A program made the position numbers and the translations under genes. The notes beneath the pieces were generated by a model. That model saw only the letters and a list, made by a program, of their open reading frames with translations. It was not told the origin of the DNA and did no database searches. DNA of 37,061 nt from contig DATLYR010000084.1 of assembly GCA_035574475.1 (NCBI GenBank), positions 1-37,061 of the forward strand, read 5' to 3'. This DNA is from Nevskiales bacterium. Its GTDB lineage: Bacteria; Pseudomonadota; Gammaproteobacteria; Nevskiales; DATLYR01. Below are positions 1 to 6,969 of this stretch, one piece after another; position 1 is the first letter of the stretch, and each line of letters starts with the position of its first letter.

Positions 1-72
1 CACCGCCAGTTCGCGGCCCATGCCCGAGCCCGCACCGGTGATGGCCGCGACCTTGTTCTTGAAATCTTTCAT
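1..72 (-). CDS. SDR-family oxidoreductase, N-terminal fragment
   Basis: Only the first 24 codons lie in the window; the gene runs off the left edge. The fragment carries the Rossmann cofactor motif of short-chain dehydrogenases, T-G-A-G-S-G-M-G at residues 12-19, right after a typical lead-in beta strand (KVAAI). SDR enzymes interconvert alcohols and ketones with NAD(P)H. It lies downstream of the flavin monooxygenase on the same strand, separated by about 58 bp that hold a double-hairpin repeat. An SDR next to a Baeyer-Villiger-type enzyme would fit oxidation of an alcohol to the ketone substrate. Substrate is unknown. The family is secure from the motif; nothing can be said about the C-terminal part. 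Confidence 0.8.
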   Translation of the reverse strand, partial: MKDFKNKVAAITGAGSGMGRELAV

Positions 73-91
73 CAACGCCTCCCAGGGAGCC

Positions 92-147
92 TCTTGCTTA
101 TTGTGGGTACGATCGCGGATGCGATCGTATTCATGCGCGTAGCGCAT
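92..147 (-). repeat. bipartite double-hairpin repeat, copy A
   Basis: Two adjacent inverted repeats. Hairpin 1 is ATGCGC-GTA-GCGCAT at 133-147, overlapping the last codons of the monooxygenase gene. Hairpin 2 has 9-bp arms TACGATCGC (108-116) and GCGATCGTA (121-129) around the loop GGAT. The reverse complement of 92-147 matches 36012-36067 at about 50 of 56 positions, including the flank CCCACAA.AAGCAAGA. One of the differences is a paired A-T to G-C change in the stem of hairpin 2. It resembles REP/BIME-type elements. The type is inferred from structure; no database was consulted. Confidence 0.75.
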
Positions 148-1621
148 TTAAAGTGTAATCGGCCGCGCGGAACTCACGCGAGCGCAGCCAGAAGCCGAAG
201 GTGAAGCCCGGCCACAGCGCGGTGATCTTGCCGCTGCTGTGCTTGTACCAGCTGTTGCAGCCGGTGGCCCAGATCGAGCCGCCGAGGCGCTCGTGCAGCT
301 TGCGGTTGTAGCGGTCCTGCACTTCGGGCTTGACCTGCAGCGTGCCCGCGCGCGCATCACGCAGGTGTGCCAGCAGGCGCAGGATGTAGCCGACCTGGGT
401 TTCGATCATGAACACCATCGAGCTGTGGCCCAGGCCGGTGTTGGGGCCGACGATGAAGAACAGGTTGGGGAAGCCCTTCACCAGCGTGCCCAGATAGGCC
501 TCCTCGCCGTCCTTCCAGGCCTCGGCCAGGCTCTGGCCGCCGCTGCCCCTGATCACGCCGGCAATGGGGTTCTCGGTGGCGTAGAAGCCGGTGGCGAAGA
601 TCAGGCAGTCCACCTCGCGCTCGACGCCGTCGGCGGTGACGATGGAATGCGCACGGATCTCGCGGATGCCCTCGGTGACCAGGTTTACGTTCGGGCGCTG
701 CAGCGCCGGGTACCAGTCGTTCGAGATCAGGATGCGCTTGCAGCCGATGGTGTAGTCCGGCGTGACCTTGGCGCGCAGCGCCGGATCGCGCACCTGCTTT
801 TTGATGTGCCGCTCGGCCACCTTCTGGAAGACCTTCATGATCCAGGGATGGATCACCATGCCCATCACCCGCGCCTCATGCGTCCAGTAGATCCAGGCGC
901 GGTGCAGCCGGCGCGCGAACGGAACGTGGCGGAACAGGAATTTCTCGACCCGCGTGTAGGCGCGGTCCGGGCGCGGGATGATCCAGTTGGGCGTGCGCTG
1001 ATACACGTCCAGCCGCGCCACCCGCGGCGCGATCTCGGGCACGAACTGGATGGCGGAGGCGCCGGTGCCGATCACCGCCACGCGCTTGCCCGCGAGGTCA
1101 TAGCCATGATCCCAGCGCGAGGAGTGGAAGGTCTTGCCGCGGAACGATTCCACGCCGGGAATATCCGGCAGCTTGGGTTCGGCCAAGCCGCCCGCGCCGG
1201 ACACCAGCACGCGCGCCGTCAGTTCGCCGTGGTCGGTGCGGATGCGCCACAGCTGCGCGGTCTCGTCGAATTCGGCGCCGAGGAAATTCGTATTGAAACG
1301 GATCTGCGGCAGCAGGCCGTGCCTGTCGGCGATGCCCTTGAGGTAGCGGTGCAGCTCCGGCTGGGTCGGGTACTTGCGCGACCAGTCGGCGTTCGGCTCG
1401 AAGGAAAAGGAGTACAGGTGCGAGGGCACGTCGCAGGCCGCGCCCGGATAGTCGTTGTCGCGCCAGGTGCCGCCGACGCTGGCGCCGCGTTCGATCAGCA
1501 GGAAATCGCGCTGGCCCTGCTCTTTGAGCTTGATCGCCATGCACAGGCCGGCGAAGCCGGTGCCGACGATGGCCACTTCATGATCCGGCAGCTTGCGGGC
1601 CGTGTTCGGGACAGCGTTCAT
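131..1621 (-). CDS. Flavin-containing (Baeyer-Villiger-type) monooxygenase
   Basis: A 496-residue FAD/NADPH monooxygenase. It has the FAD-binding G-T-G-F-A-G at 20-25, an NADPH-binding G-T-G-A-S-A at 185-190, and between them the Baeyer-Villiger fingerprint FxGxxxHxxxW (F160, G162, H166, W170). Such enzymes insert oxygen next to a ketone to make an ester or lactone. The related AlmA group acts in long-chain alkane degradation, so the substrate is open. I chose the ATG at 1621 because AAGGAG lies 7 nt upstream; a TTG two codons earlier is less likely. The gene is divergent from a TetR regulator. The SDR lies downstream on the same strand and an alpha/beta hydrolase lies beyond tetR. The intergenic palindromes sit just upstream of its Shine-Dalgarno, a good position for repression. 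Confidence 0.88.
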   Translation of the reverse strand: MNAVPNTARKLPDHEVAIVGTGFAGLCMAIKLKEQGQRDFLLIERGASVGGTWRDNDYPGAACDVPSHLYSFSFEPNADWSRKYPTQPELHRYLKGIADRHGLLPQIRFNTNFLGAEFDETAQLWRIRTDHGELTARVLVSGAGGLAEPKLPDIPGVESFRGKTFHSSRWDHGYDLAGKRVAVIGTGASAIQFVPEIAPRVARLDVYQRTPNWIIPRPDRAYTRVEKFLFRHVPFARRLHRAWIYWTHEARVMGMVIHPWIMKVFQKVAERHIKKQVRDPALRAKVTPDYTIGCKRILISNDWYPALQRPNVNLVTEGIREIRAHSIVTADGVEREVDCLIFATGFYATENPIAGVIRGSGGQSLAEAWKDGEEAYLGTLVKGFPNLFFIVGPNTGLGHSSMVFMIETQVGYILRLLAHLRDARAGTLQVKPEVQDRYNRKLHERLGGSIWATGCNSWYKHSSGKITALWPGFTFGFWLRSREFRAADYTLNALRA

Positions 1622-1645
1622 CTGCAATCTCCTTCAGGGCTAATC

Positions 1646-1690
1646 TGACAACAGGCGATGTCACTTTACATCTGACAACATGCCGTGTCA
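1646..1690. promoter_or_regulatory. Tandem palindromic operators, candidate TetR sites
   Basis: Two 18-bp palindromes with the same half-sites, TGACA-N8-TGTCA, at 1646-1663 and 1673-1690. Their centres are 27 bp apart, and both are preceded by the same ATC. The full units TGACAACAGGCGATGTCA and TGACAACATGCCGTGTCA match at 14 of 18 positions. They lie between the divergent monooxygenase and TetR genes, where an autoregulating TetR repressor would bind. The palindromes are directly visible; the assignment to this TetR protein is inferred from position. Confidence 0.65.
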
Positions 1691-1692
1691 AC

Positions 1693-2514
1693 ATGTGCAG
1701 CATGCACGGTATTCGCTCGCGCGCCCCCCACCCCAACCCTCCCCCACAGCGGGGGGAGGATGTCACTGGTCATGCTTCTGATACCCCCTCCCCCTCGATC
1801 GGGGAGAGCTTGTATAGCCCCCTCCCCCTAGACAGGGGAGGGAGGGGTGGGGGCGTTGTTACGCGCCGCTATCGCGGCGTCAGCCTCGAAAAGCGCCAGG
1901 AAAGCCGCCGCGCCAGACTGGTCGAGGCCGGCCTGTCCGTGATCGGCACGCAGGGCTATCACGCCGCCACCGTGCGCACGATCTGTGCGGAGGCGGGCCT
2001 GACCGAGCGCTACTTCTACGAGTCCTTCGATAACCGCGAGGCCCTGCTCACGGCGGTGTATGAGCACTGCATCCAGAAGCTGACCGACATCATCCTGACG
2101 GCCATCCGCGCCGTGCCCAGCCCGGCCCCCGACACGCTGTCGCGCGCCGGCCTCACCGCCTTTTTCGAAGCGCTGCAGCGCGACCCGCGCATCGGCCGCA
2201 TCCTGTTCATCGAGATCCTCGGCGTCAGCGAAACCGTGGACGACCTCTACCGGCGCACCACGCTGAACTTCACCCAGCTGGTGCTGCAGGTCTCGCGCCC
2301 GCTGTATCCCGGCGGCCGCATCCCGGTGCAGGACGAGGAGCTGGTCGCCACCGGCCTGGTCGGCGCCATGATCATGATCGCCACGCGCTGGATCCTCGGC
2401 GGCTACGACAAGCCGCTCGCGGTGGTCGTACAGAGCAGCATCGACATTTTCACCGCGGTGAATGCGCAGCTGATCGCCAAGGCGCAGCGCAGCGCGACCG
2501 AATCTTCCCCCTGA
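1693..2514 (+). CDS. TetR/AcrR-family transcriptional regulator
   Basis: A TetR-type repressor: the N-terminal DNA-binding helix-turn-helix covers residues 72-118 (SRRARLVEAG ... TVRTICAEAG-LTERYFYESF), followed by a helical ligand-binding domain. The start is uncertain. The domain really begins near residue 64, and the first 55 residues are mostly the translation of a C/G-rich dispersed repeat. The only in-frame starts I see are ATG 1693, ATG 1702 and TTG 1810. TTG 1810 has GGGGAG 3 nt upstream; the ATGs have no visible Shine-Dalgarno. It is transcribed away from the monooxygenase and toward the hydrolase, which starts 21 nt after its stop. It probably controls both units through the palindromes at 1646-1690. 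Confidence 0.85.
   Translation: MCSMHGIRSRAPHPNPPPQRGEDVTGHASDTPSPSIGESLYSPLPLDRGGRGGGVVTRRYRGVSLEKRQESRRARLVEAGLSVIGTQGYHAATVRTICAEAGLTERYFYESFDNREALLTAVYEHCIQKLTDIILTAIRAVPSPAPDTLSRAGLTAFFEALQRDPRIGRILFIEILGVSETVDDLYRRTTLNFTQLVLQVSRPLYPGGRIPVQDEELVATGLVGAMIMIATRWILGGYDKPLAVVVQSSIDIFTAVNAQLIAKAQRSATESSP
1724..1855. repeat. C/G-rich palindromic repeat cluster
   Basis: A run of CCCC-rich and GGGG-rich arms. A first hairpin (CCTCCCCC ... GGGGGGAGG) covers 1738-1759, and a second (CCCCTCCCC ... GGGGAGGG) lies within 1784-1843. Outer arms CCCCACCCC and GGGGTGGGG close the unit. The same family recurs at 19481-19566 and 21214-21254. It lies inside the reading frame of the TetR gene in its most likely start configurations. 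Confidence 0.65.
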
Positions 2515-2535
2515 CCCCGACACAGGAGCCTGTCC

Positions 2536-3486
2536 ATGCGTCGTTTCCTGCTCATCACCCTCGTGGCGCTCGCCGCCCTGTTCGGCGGGCTGACCGCCTT
2601 CGACTACCTCGCGCCCGAGCAAGCCGCCGAGATCGGCGTCGGCCTGGAACGCGCGCGCAACGGGCTCACCGAAAAGCAGGCCACAGTGGACGGGCTCAAC
2701 ATCGCCTACCTGGAAGGCGGTGCGGGCGAGCCGCTGGTGCTGATCCATGGTTTCGGCGCGGACAAGGACAACTTCACCCGCGTGGCCGGCCACCTGACGC
2801 CGCATTACCGCGTGATCATTCCCGACCTGCCGGGCTTCGGCGAGAGCAGCAAGCCGCTGGATGCCGACTACACGATCGAAAAGCAGGCCGAGCGCGTGCA
2901 CGCCTTCCTGCAGACGCTGGGCGTTCAGCGCGCGCACTTCGGCGGCAGTTCGATGGGCGGCGCGATCATCAGCGTCCACGCGCTGAAATACCCGGACGCC
3001 ACCGCCAGCCTGTGGCTGCTGGGGCCGGCCGGCCTGTCCAAGGCGCTGGACTCCGAGCTGGGCAAGATCCTGCGCGAAACCGGCAAGAACCCGCTGCTGG
3101 CGCAAACGCCGGAGGAGTTCCCGGCCATCATGGATTTCGTCATGTCCAGGCCGCCGTTGTTCCCGCACTCGCTCAAGCGCGCGCTCGGCGAGCGCGCCGC
3201 CGCGGACTACCCGCTGCACCAGCGCATCTTCGCGCAGCTCAACGATCCCCAGCAGCCGCGACCGACGCTCGACGGCTATATCAAGGACATCCAGGCGCCG
3301 GCCCTGGTGGTCTGGGGCAACGAAGACCGTGCGCTCAACTACCAGGCGGCCGAGATCTACAAGGCCGAGATGCCCAGGGCCGAGGTCATCATCATGGACG
3401 GCATCGGCCACCTGCCGATGATCGAGGCGCCGCGCCAGGCAGCCCGGGATTACCTCGCGTTCCGCGCCGCGATCGACAAACCCTGA
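2536..3486 (+). CDS. Alpha/beta hydrolase, exported or membrane-anchored
   Basis: A 316-residue alpha/beta-fold hydrolase. Residues 4-20 form a hydrophobic signal or anchor segment. The oxyanion loop HGFG is at 71-74, the nucleophile elbow G-S-S-M-G at 137-141 (Ser139), the acid is Asp264 (GNEDR) and the base His292 (IGHLP). The triad is complete. AGGAG lies upstream of ATG 2536. It follows the TetR gene by 21 nt on the same strand. Family members include esterases and C-C bond hydrolases. Beside a Baeyer-Villiger-type monooxygenase, an esterase that opens the ester product is the simplest reading, but that role is inferred from context only. Confidence 0.85.
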   Translation: MRRFLLITLVALAALFGGLTAFDYLAPEQAAEIGVGLERARNGLTEKQATVDGLNIAYLEGGAGEPLVLIHGFGADKDNFTRVAGHLTPHYRVIIPDLPGFGESSKPLDADYTIEKQAERVHAFLQTLGVQRAHFGGSSMGGAIISVHALKYPDATASLWLLGPAGLSKALDSELGKILRETGKNPLLAQTPEEFPAIMDFVMSRPPLFPHSLKRALGERAAADYPLHQRIFAQLNDPQQPRPTLDGYIKDIQAPALVVWGNEDRALNYQAAEIYKAEMPRAEVIIMDGIGHLPMIEAPRQAARDYLAFRAAIDKP

Positions 3487-3501
3487 AGCGGGCCGGGTCC
3501 A

Positions 3502-3525
3502 CCGGCCTGATATCGGTCAGGCCGG
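3502..3525. terminator. Hairpin between convergent genes, possible terminator
   Basis: A perfect 9-bp stem, CCGGCCTGA (3502-3510) and TCAGGCCGG (3517-3525), with a 6-nt loop. It lies between the stops of the convergent hydrolase and DUF2442 genes, and the right arm includes the DUF2442 stop codon. No T-tract follows on either strand, so intrinsic termination is uncertain. Confidence 0.4.
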
Positions 3526-3846
3526 CGCCCAGAAGCCCTTGTTCTTGATGGCCCGGTACATCGCATCCGGGGCCAGATCCAGATCGCCGGGCCATGTCAC
3601 TGCGCCATGCGTCACGCATACCTGCCTGAATAACGCCTTATTGGATAGAACGGCGAAAACGCCGGCGCGCCGGGAGTGGATGAGGCGCTCCATCTCGACG
3701 ACGCCTTCCAGGCCATCCAGAAACCGCACACGCAACCTGTAACCCGGTAACGGCTCAACGGCCTTTACCCGCCAAGGCATGCGCGGCCGGATCGCGGGCG
3801 TCAGCCCAGCGGCTGGATTTTTTTTGGTACCTGGTTGCGTGCGCAT
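3517..3846 (-). CDS. DUF2442 domain-containing protein
   Basis: 109 residues with the DUF2442 pattern: a beta-rich core (YRLRVRFLDGLEGVVEME) and a C-terminal WPGDLDLAPDAMY segment. The function of the family is unknown. It begins inside the preceding DUF4160 gene, overlapping by 46 nt, so translation is probably coupled. ATG 3846 was chosen; GGAGG lies about 10 nt upstream of it. An internal ATG at 3780 would give a shorter protein matching only the domain core. Such pairs are common in bacterial accessory regions and have been suspected of being toxin-antitoxin-like modules, which I cannot confirm. Confidence 0.75.
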   Translation of the reverse strand: MRTQPGTKKNPAAGLTPAIRPRMPWRVKAVEPLPGYRLRVRFLDGLEGVVEMERLIHSRRAGVFAVLSNKALFRQVCVTHGAVTWPGDLDLAPDAMYRAIKNKGFWAPA

Positions 3847-4061
3847 AACTCCCAGTCCTCCATCGGTTCGGCACGATGCTGCTGCGCCCATTCCAGCACA
3901 AGAGACATTGCGCGGCGGGGCAAACCACCTTCCATGACTTCCAGGGTGCGAATATCGATCAAAACCTCATGCTCAGCGTACAGGGCATGAAAATGCGGGG
4001 GCGCATGATCGTTCCAGAACATCTGGATCAATATTCCGTAAAAGCTGCTGATGGTCGGCAT
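3801..4061 (-). CDS. DUF4160 domain-containing protein
   Basis: An 86-residue protein that is essentially one DUF4160 domain: the start (MPTISSFYGI), the conserved DHAPPHFHA motif, an E-H-E plus IDI strand, LPRRA, and the terminal EWAQQH helix. ATG 4061 has AGGAGG at 7 nt spacing, which settles the start against a longer upstream reading. It is the first gene of a two-gene unit with DUF2442. The biochemical role is unknown; the PHFHA histidines look like a possible metal site, but that is only a guess from residue type. Confidence 0.78.
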   Translation of the reverse strand: MPTISSFYGILIQMFWNDHAPPHFHALYAEHEVLIDIRTLEVMEGGLPRRAMSLVLEWAQQHRAEPMEDWELCARNQVPKKIQPLG

Positions 4062-4124
4062 TCCCTTGCCTCCTGATGACCCATCGCAAGTAGCATTTAT
4101 AGAGAAGCCCTGGTCAATTCCTCT

Positions 4125-4215
4125 CGTCATTCCGGCGAAGAGCCCACCCCGGACTCGATCCGGGGCTGGAATCCAGCGACTTTACAAGGCACTGGATCCC
4201 GGCAGGCGGAACTGA
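4125..4215. repeat. Dispersed GTCATTCC/GGAATCCAG-type repeat
   Basis: Starts with CGTCATTCCGGCGAAG, includes a perfect hairpin CCCCGGA-CTCGA-TCCGGGG (4147-4165), continues with CTGGAATCCAG, and ends with a degenerate second half around CACTGGATCCCGGC. This layout is typical of the widespread proteobacterial intergenic palindromes that pair GTCATTCC with GGAATCCAG. It fills most of the 313-bp gap between the DUF4160 gene and mdh. The remainder, about 4216-4374, is GC-rich leader sequence in which I see nothing certain. Confidence 0.55.
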
Positions 4216-4374
4216 TATCCCTGGCCGCAAGACTGCCAAGAACGCGCTAGCCCAGCCATTGGCCGGGCGGGGCTTTTCCGCTATCCTGCGGCCTCTCCGA
4301 GCAGCCCCCGCGCACCGTCAGCGGCCGGCCTGCCGGCCTGATCAGTCCCGTCTTCCCGATTGTTCGAGGAACGC

Positions 4375-5358
4375 ATGAAGAAGCCCGTCCGTGTCACCGT
4401 CACCGGCGCCGCCGGCCAGATTTCCTATTCGCTCGTGTTCCGCATCGCCGCCGGCGAGATGCTGGGCCCGGACCAGCCCGTCATCCTGCAGCTGCTGGAA
4501 ATCACGCCCGCCATGCAGGCGCTGCAGGGCGTGGTGATGGAGATCAACGACTGCGCCTTCCCGCTGGTACAGGGCGTGGTCGCGACCGACAAGCTCGACG
4601 AGGCCTTCGACGGTTCGGACATCTGTCTTCTGGTCGGCGCGCGCCCGCGCGGCCCCGGCATGGAGCGCAAGGATCTGCTGTCGGCCAACGGCGCGATCTT
4701 CGGCCCGCAGGGCAAGGCCATCAACGACCGCGCGAGCCGCGACGTGAAGGTGCTGGTGGTCGGCAACCCGGCCAACACCAATGCCCTGATCGCCGCCAGC
4801 AACGCGCCCAAGCTCGACCGCCGCCAGTTCCACGCCATGACACGCCTGGACCACAACCGCGCCATCAGCCAGCTGGCCGAGAAGACCGGCGCGCACGTCA
4901 ACGACATCCGGAAGGTCGTGATCTGGGGCAACCACAGCTCGACCCAGTACCCGGACATCCGCTTCGCCACCGTCAAGGGCAAGAAGGCCACCGACCTGGT
5001 GGACCCGGCCTGGTACCGCGATACCTACATCCCGACCGTGCAGCAACGCGGCGCCGCCATCATCAAGGCGCGCGGCGCAAGCTCGGCCGCCTCCGCCGCC
5101 TGCGCGGCGATGGACCACATCCGCAGCTGGGTGAAGGGCACGCCGGAGGGCGACTGGACCTCGATGGCCGTGCCGTCCGACGGCAGCTACGGCATCAAAC
5201 CCGGCGTGGTGTACAGCTACCCCGTCACCTGCAAGAACGGCGATTACCAGATCGTGCAGGGCCTCGAGATCGACGCCTTCTCGCGCGAGAAGATGGACGC
5301 CACCGACGCCGAGCTGCGCGAGGAGCGCGCGGCGGTGGAGAACCTGCTCGGCGGCTGA
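4375..5358 (+). CDS. mdh: Malate dehydrogenase
   Basis: A 327-residue NAD-dependent malate dehydrogenase of the group found in Thermus and many proteobacteria; it interconverts malate and oxaloacetate in the TCA cycle. The Rossmann motif is at 9-17 ([11 protein letters not shown]), the Asp-Arg substrate motif at D159 and R162 (MTRLDHNR) and the catalytic base at H187 (WGNHSS). The first arginine cluster, [15 protein letters not shown], is intact. The third glycine of the GxxGxxG loop is Ser17 instead, where most relatives I recall have Gly. ATG 4375 follows GAGGAACGC; a TTG five codons earlier is unlikely. It is a single gene with its own terminator. Confidence 0.95.
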   Translation: MKKPVRVTVTGAAGQISYSLVFRIAAGEMLGPDQPVILQLLEITPAMQALQGVVMEINDCAFPLVQGVVATDKLDEAFDGSDICLLVGARPRGPGMERKDLLSANGAIFGPQGKAINDRASRDVKVLVVGNPANTNALIAASNAPKLDRRQFHAMTRLDHNRAISQLAEKTGAHVNDIRKVVIWGNHSSTQYPDIRFATVKGKKATDLVDPAWYRDTYIPTVQQRGAAIIKARGASSAASAACAAMDHIRSWVKGTPEGDWTSMAVPSDGSYGIKPGVVYSYPVTCKNGDYQIVQGLEIDAFSREKMDATDAELREERAAVENLLGG

Positions 5359-5381
5359 TCCCGCATCAGAACCCAACCCAG

Positions 5382-5410
5382 GGCCGCCACAAGGCGGCCT
5401 TGGCTTTTTT
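5382..5410 (+). terminator. Intrinsic terminator after mdh
   Basis: A 7-bp stem GGCCGCC-ACAA-GGCGGCC at 5382-5399, followed by TTGGCTTTTTT. It lies 23 nt past the mdh stop and 33 nt ahead of dacB, so mdh and dacB are probably separate transcripts. Confidence 0.85.
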
Positions 5411-5442
5411 ACCTCGTGAGCGGGCACGGTTAGGATGGCGGC

Positions 5443-6915
5443 ATGAAGTGGTGGGTCCTGAGCCTGGCGCTGTTTGCAGGCGCCGCCTGGTCGCTGGAAG
5501 GCACCGACGACCTGGTGGAGTCGGTGGAAAACTCCGGCATCGACGAGAGCGATCTGTCGCTGCTGGCGGTCGAGGGTACCGGGCGCAACGCCAAGGTGCT
5601 GCTGAGCCTGAACCCCAACAAGGCCCTGATCCCGGCGTCCGTGACCAAGCTGGTCACCGCGGCTGCGGCGCTGCGCGAGTTCCCGCCTGGTACGCGCTTC
5701 GAGACGCGGCTGCTGGCGAACGGCGAGCAGAACGACAGAATCCTCAACGGCGATCTCGTGCTCAAGGGCGGCGGCGACCCGTCGTTCAAACCCGCGACGC
5801 TGGCCGAGCTGGTGGCGCGTATGGCGCGCAGCGGCATCCGCGAGGTGCGCGGCGACATCCTGGTGGACGACAGCTATTTCGACAGCGTGCGCATCGACGC
5901 CAGTCGCAGCGATACCGAGCGCGTGGACAAGGCCTATGACGCGCCGGTCGGCGCCATGTCCTTCAACTGGAACACCGTGGCGGTCTACGTGCGCCCGGCC
6001 GAGCACGCCGGCCAGCCGGCACGGGTCGTGGTCGAGCCGGCCAGCGACTACATCCGCATCCGCGGCGAGGTGAAGACCGGCGTCGGCCGTGGCCGGCCAC
6101 GGGTCGGCGTGCGGCGTATCGCCGACCCCTCGCACCCCGGCGACACGATCGAGGTCAACGGCTACATCGGCCAGCAGGTCGAGGAGGTGATGGCCTACAA
6201 GAACATCACCCAGCCAGACCTGTGGTCCGGCGAGAACCTCAAGCAGGAGCTCAAGCGTCAGGGCATCGGCGTATCCGGCCGCGTGCGGCGCGGCACCGCC
6301 GCCTTCGGCGCGCGCACGCTGGCCTCGGTGCAGGGCGACACGGTGCAGGAAATCATCGTCGAGATGAACAAGGCCTCCAACAACTTCGTCGCCGAGATGC
6401 TGGCCAAGAACCTGTCCGCGCACAGTCAGCCGCCGGGCAACCTCGAGCGCGGCATGGCCACCATCCGTGAATACATGCGCTCGCTCGGGCTGAGCGAGCT
6501 CGAATATACGCTGGTCAATCCTTCCGGCCTCACGCGTGACAACAAGCTTTCGGCGCGCGCCCTGGTGCGCGTGCTGCAGGACATGGGCGGCAACTTCCAG
6601 TACGCGCCGGAGTTCATGGCCTCGCTGCCGATCGCCGGCGTGGACGGTACCCTGCGCCGCCGTCTGCGCAACACCCCGGCCGAACGCTTCGTCCGTGCCA
6701 AGACCGGCTACGTGGACGACGTCATCACGCTGGCCGGTTACGCGGGCCACCGCAATGGCCGCATCGTGACCTTTGCCTTCCTCTACAACGGCAAAGCGGC
6801 GCCGTACCTGGTACGCAAGCTGTACGACGACCTGTGCGAGGAGCTGGCCGCGCCGGAAGAGTCCACGCCCAGCAAGACGCGGCCGTTGCCCAGGCCGTCT
6901 GCCCAGCGCCGCTAG
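5443..6915 (+). CDS. dacB: D-alanyl-D-alanine carboxypeptidase/endopeptidase (PBP4)
   Basis: A 490-residue periplasmic low-molecular-mass penicillin-binding protein of the peptidase S13 family. It trims or cleaves peptidoglycan peptides. A signal peptide covers residues 1-17. The three active-site boxes are SVTK (Ser66, Lys69), SNN at 312-314 and KTG at 420-422. The long insert between the first two boxes is typical of DacB. The last 20 residues are a Pro/Arg-rich tail. ATG 5443 follows AGGATGGCGGC. It stands between the mdh terminator and a CorA-like gene in the same direction, 54 nt downstream. Confidence 0.92.
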   Translation: MKWWVLSLALFAGAAWSLEGTDDLVESVENSGIDESDLSLLAVEGTGRNAKVLLSLNPNKALIPASVTKLVTAAAALREFPPGTRFETRLLANGEQNDRILNGDLVLKGGGDPSFKPATLAELVARMARSGIREVRGDILVDDSYFDSVRIDASRSDTERVDKAYDAPVGAMSFNWNTVAVYVRPAEHAGQPARVVVEPASDYIRIRGEVKTGVGRGRPRVGVRRIADPSHPGDTIEVNGYIGQQVEEVMAYKNITQPDLWSGENLKQELKRQGIGVSGRVRRGTAAFGARTLASVQGDTVQEIIVEMNKASNNFVAEMLAKNLSAHSQPPGNLERGMATIREYMRSLGLSELEYTLVNPSGLTRDNKLSARALVRVLQDMGGNFQYAPEFMASLPIAGVDGTLRRRLRNTPAERFVRAKTGYVDDVITLAGYAGHRNGRIVTFAFLYNGKAAPYLVRKLYDDLCEELAAPEESTPSKTRPLPRPSAQRR

Positions 6916-6969
6916 GGCCGGCGAAGCGCGCCCGCTGACGGCCGCCGGGCGGCCTGTTATGTTGACGGC

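Noticed and set aside
92-147. Double hairpin as a simple intrinsic terminator for the monooxygenase
   Set aside because: No T-tract follows on the minus strand, and the same unit recurs elsewhere with conserved flanks, so a dispersed repeat explains it better, although it may also affect RNA ends.
1828-3411. 527-residue minus-strand open frame opposite the TetR and hydrolase genes
   Set aside because: Antisense to two genes with clear motifs; no recognisable domain.
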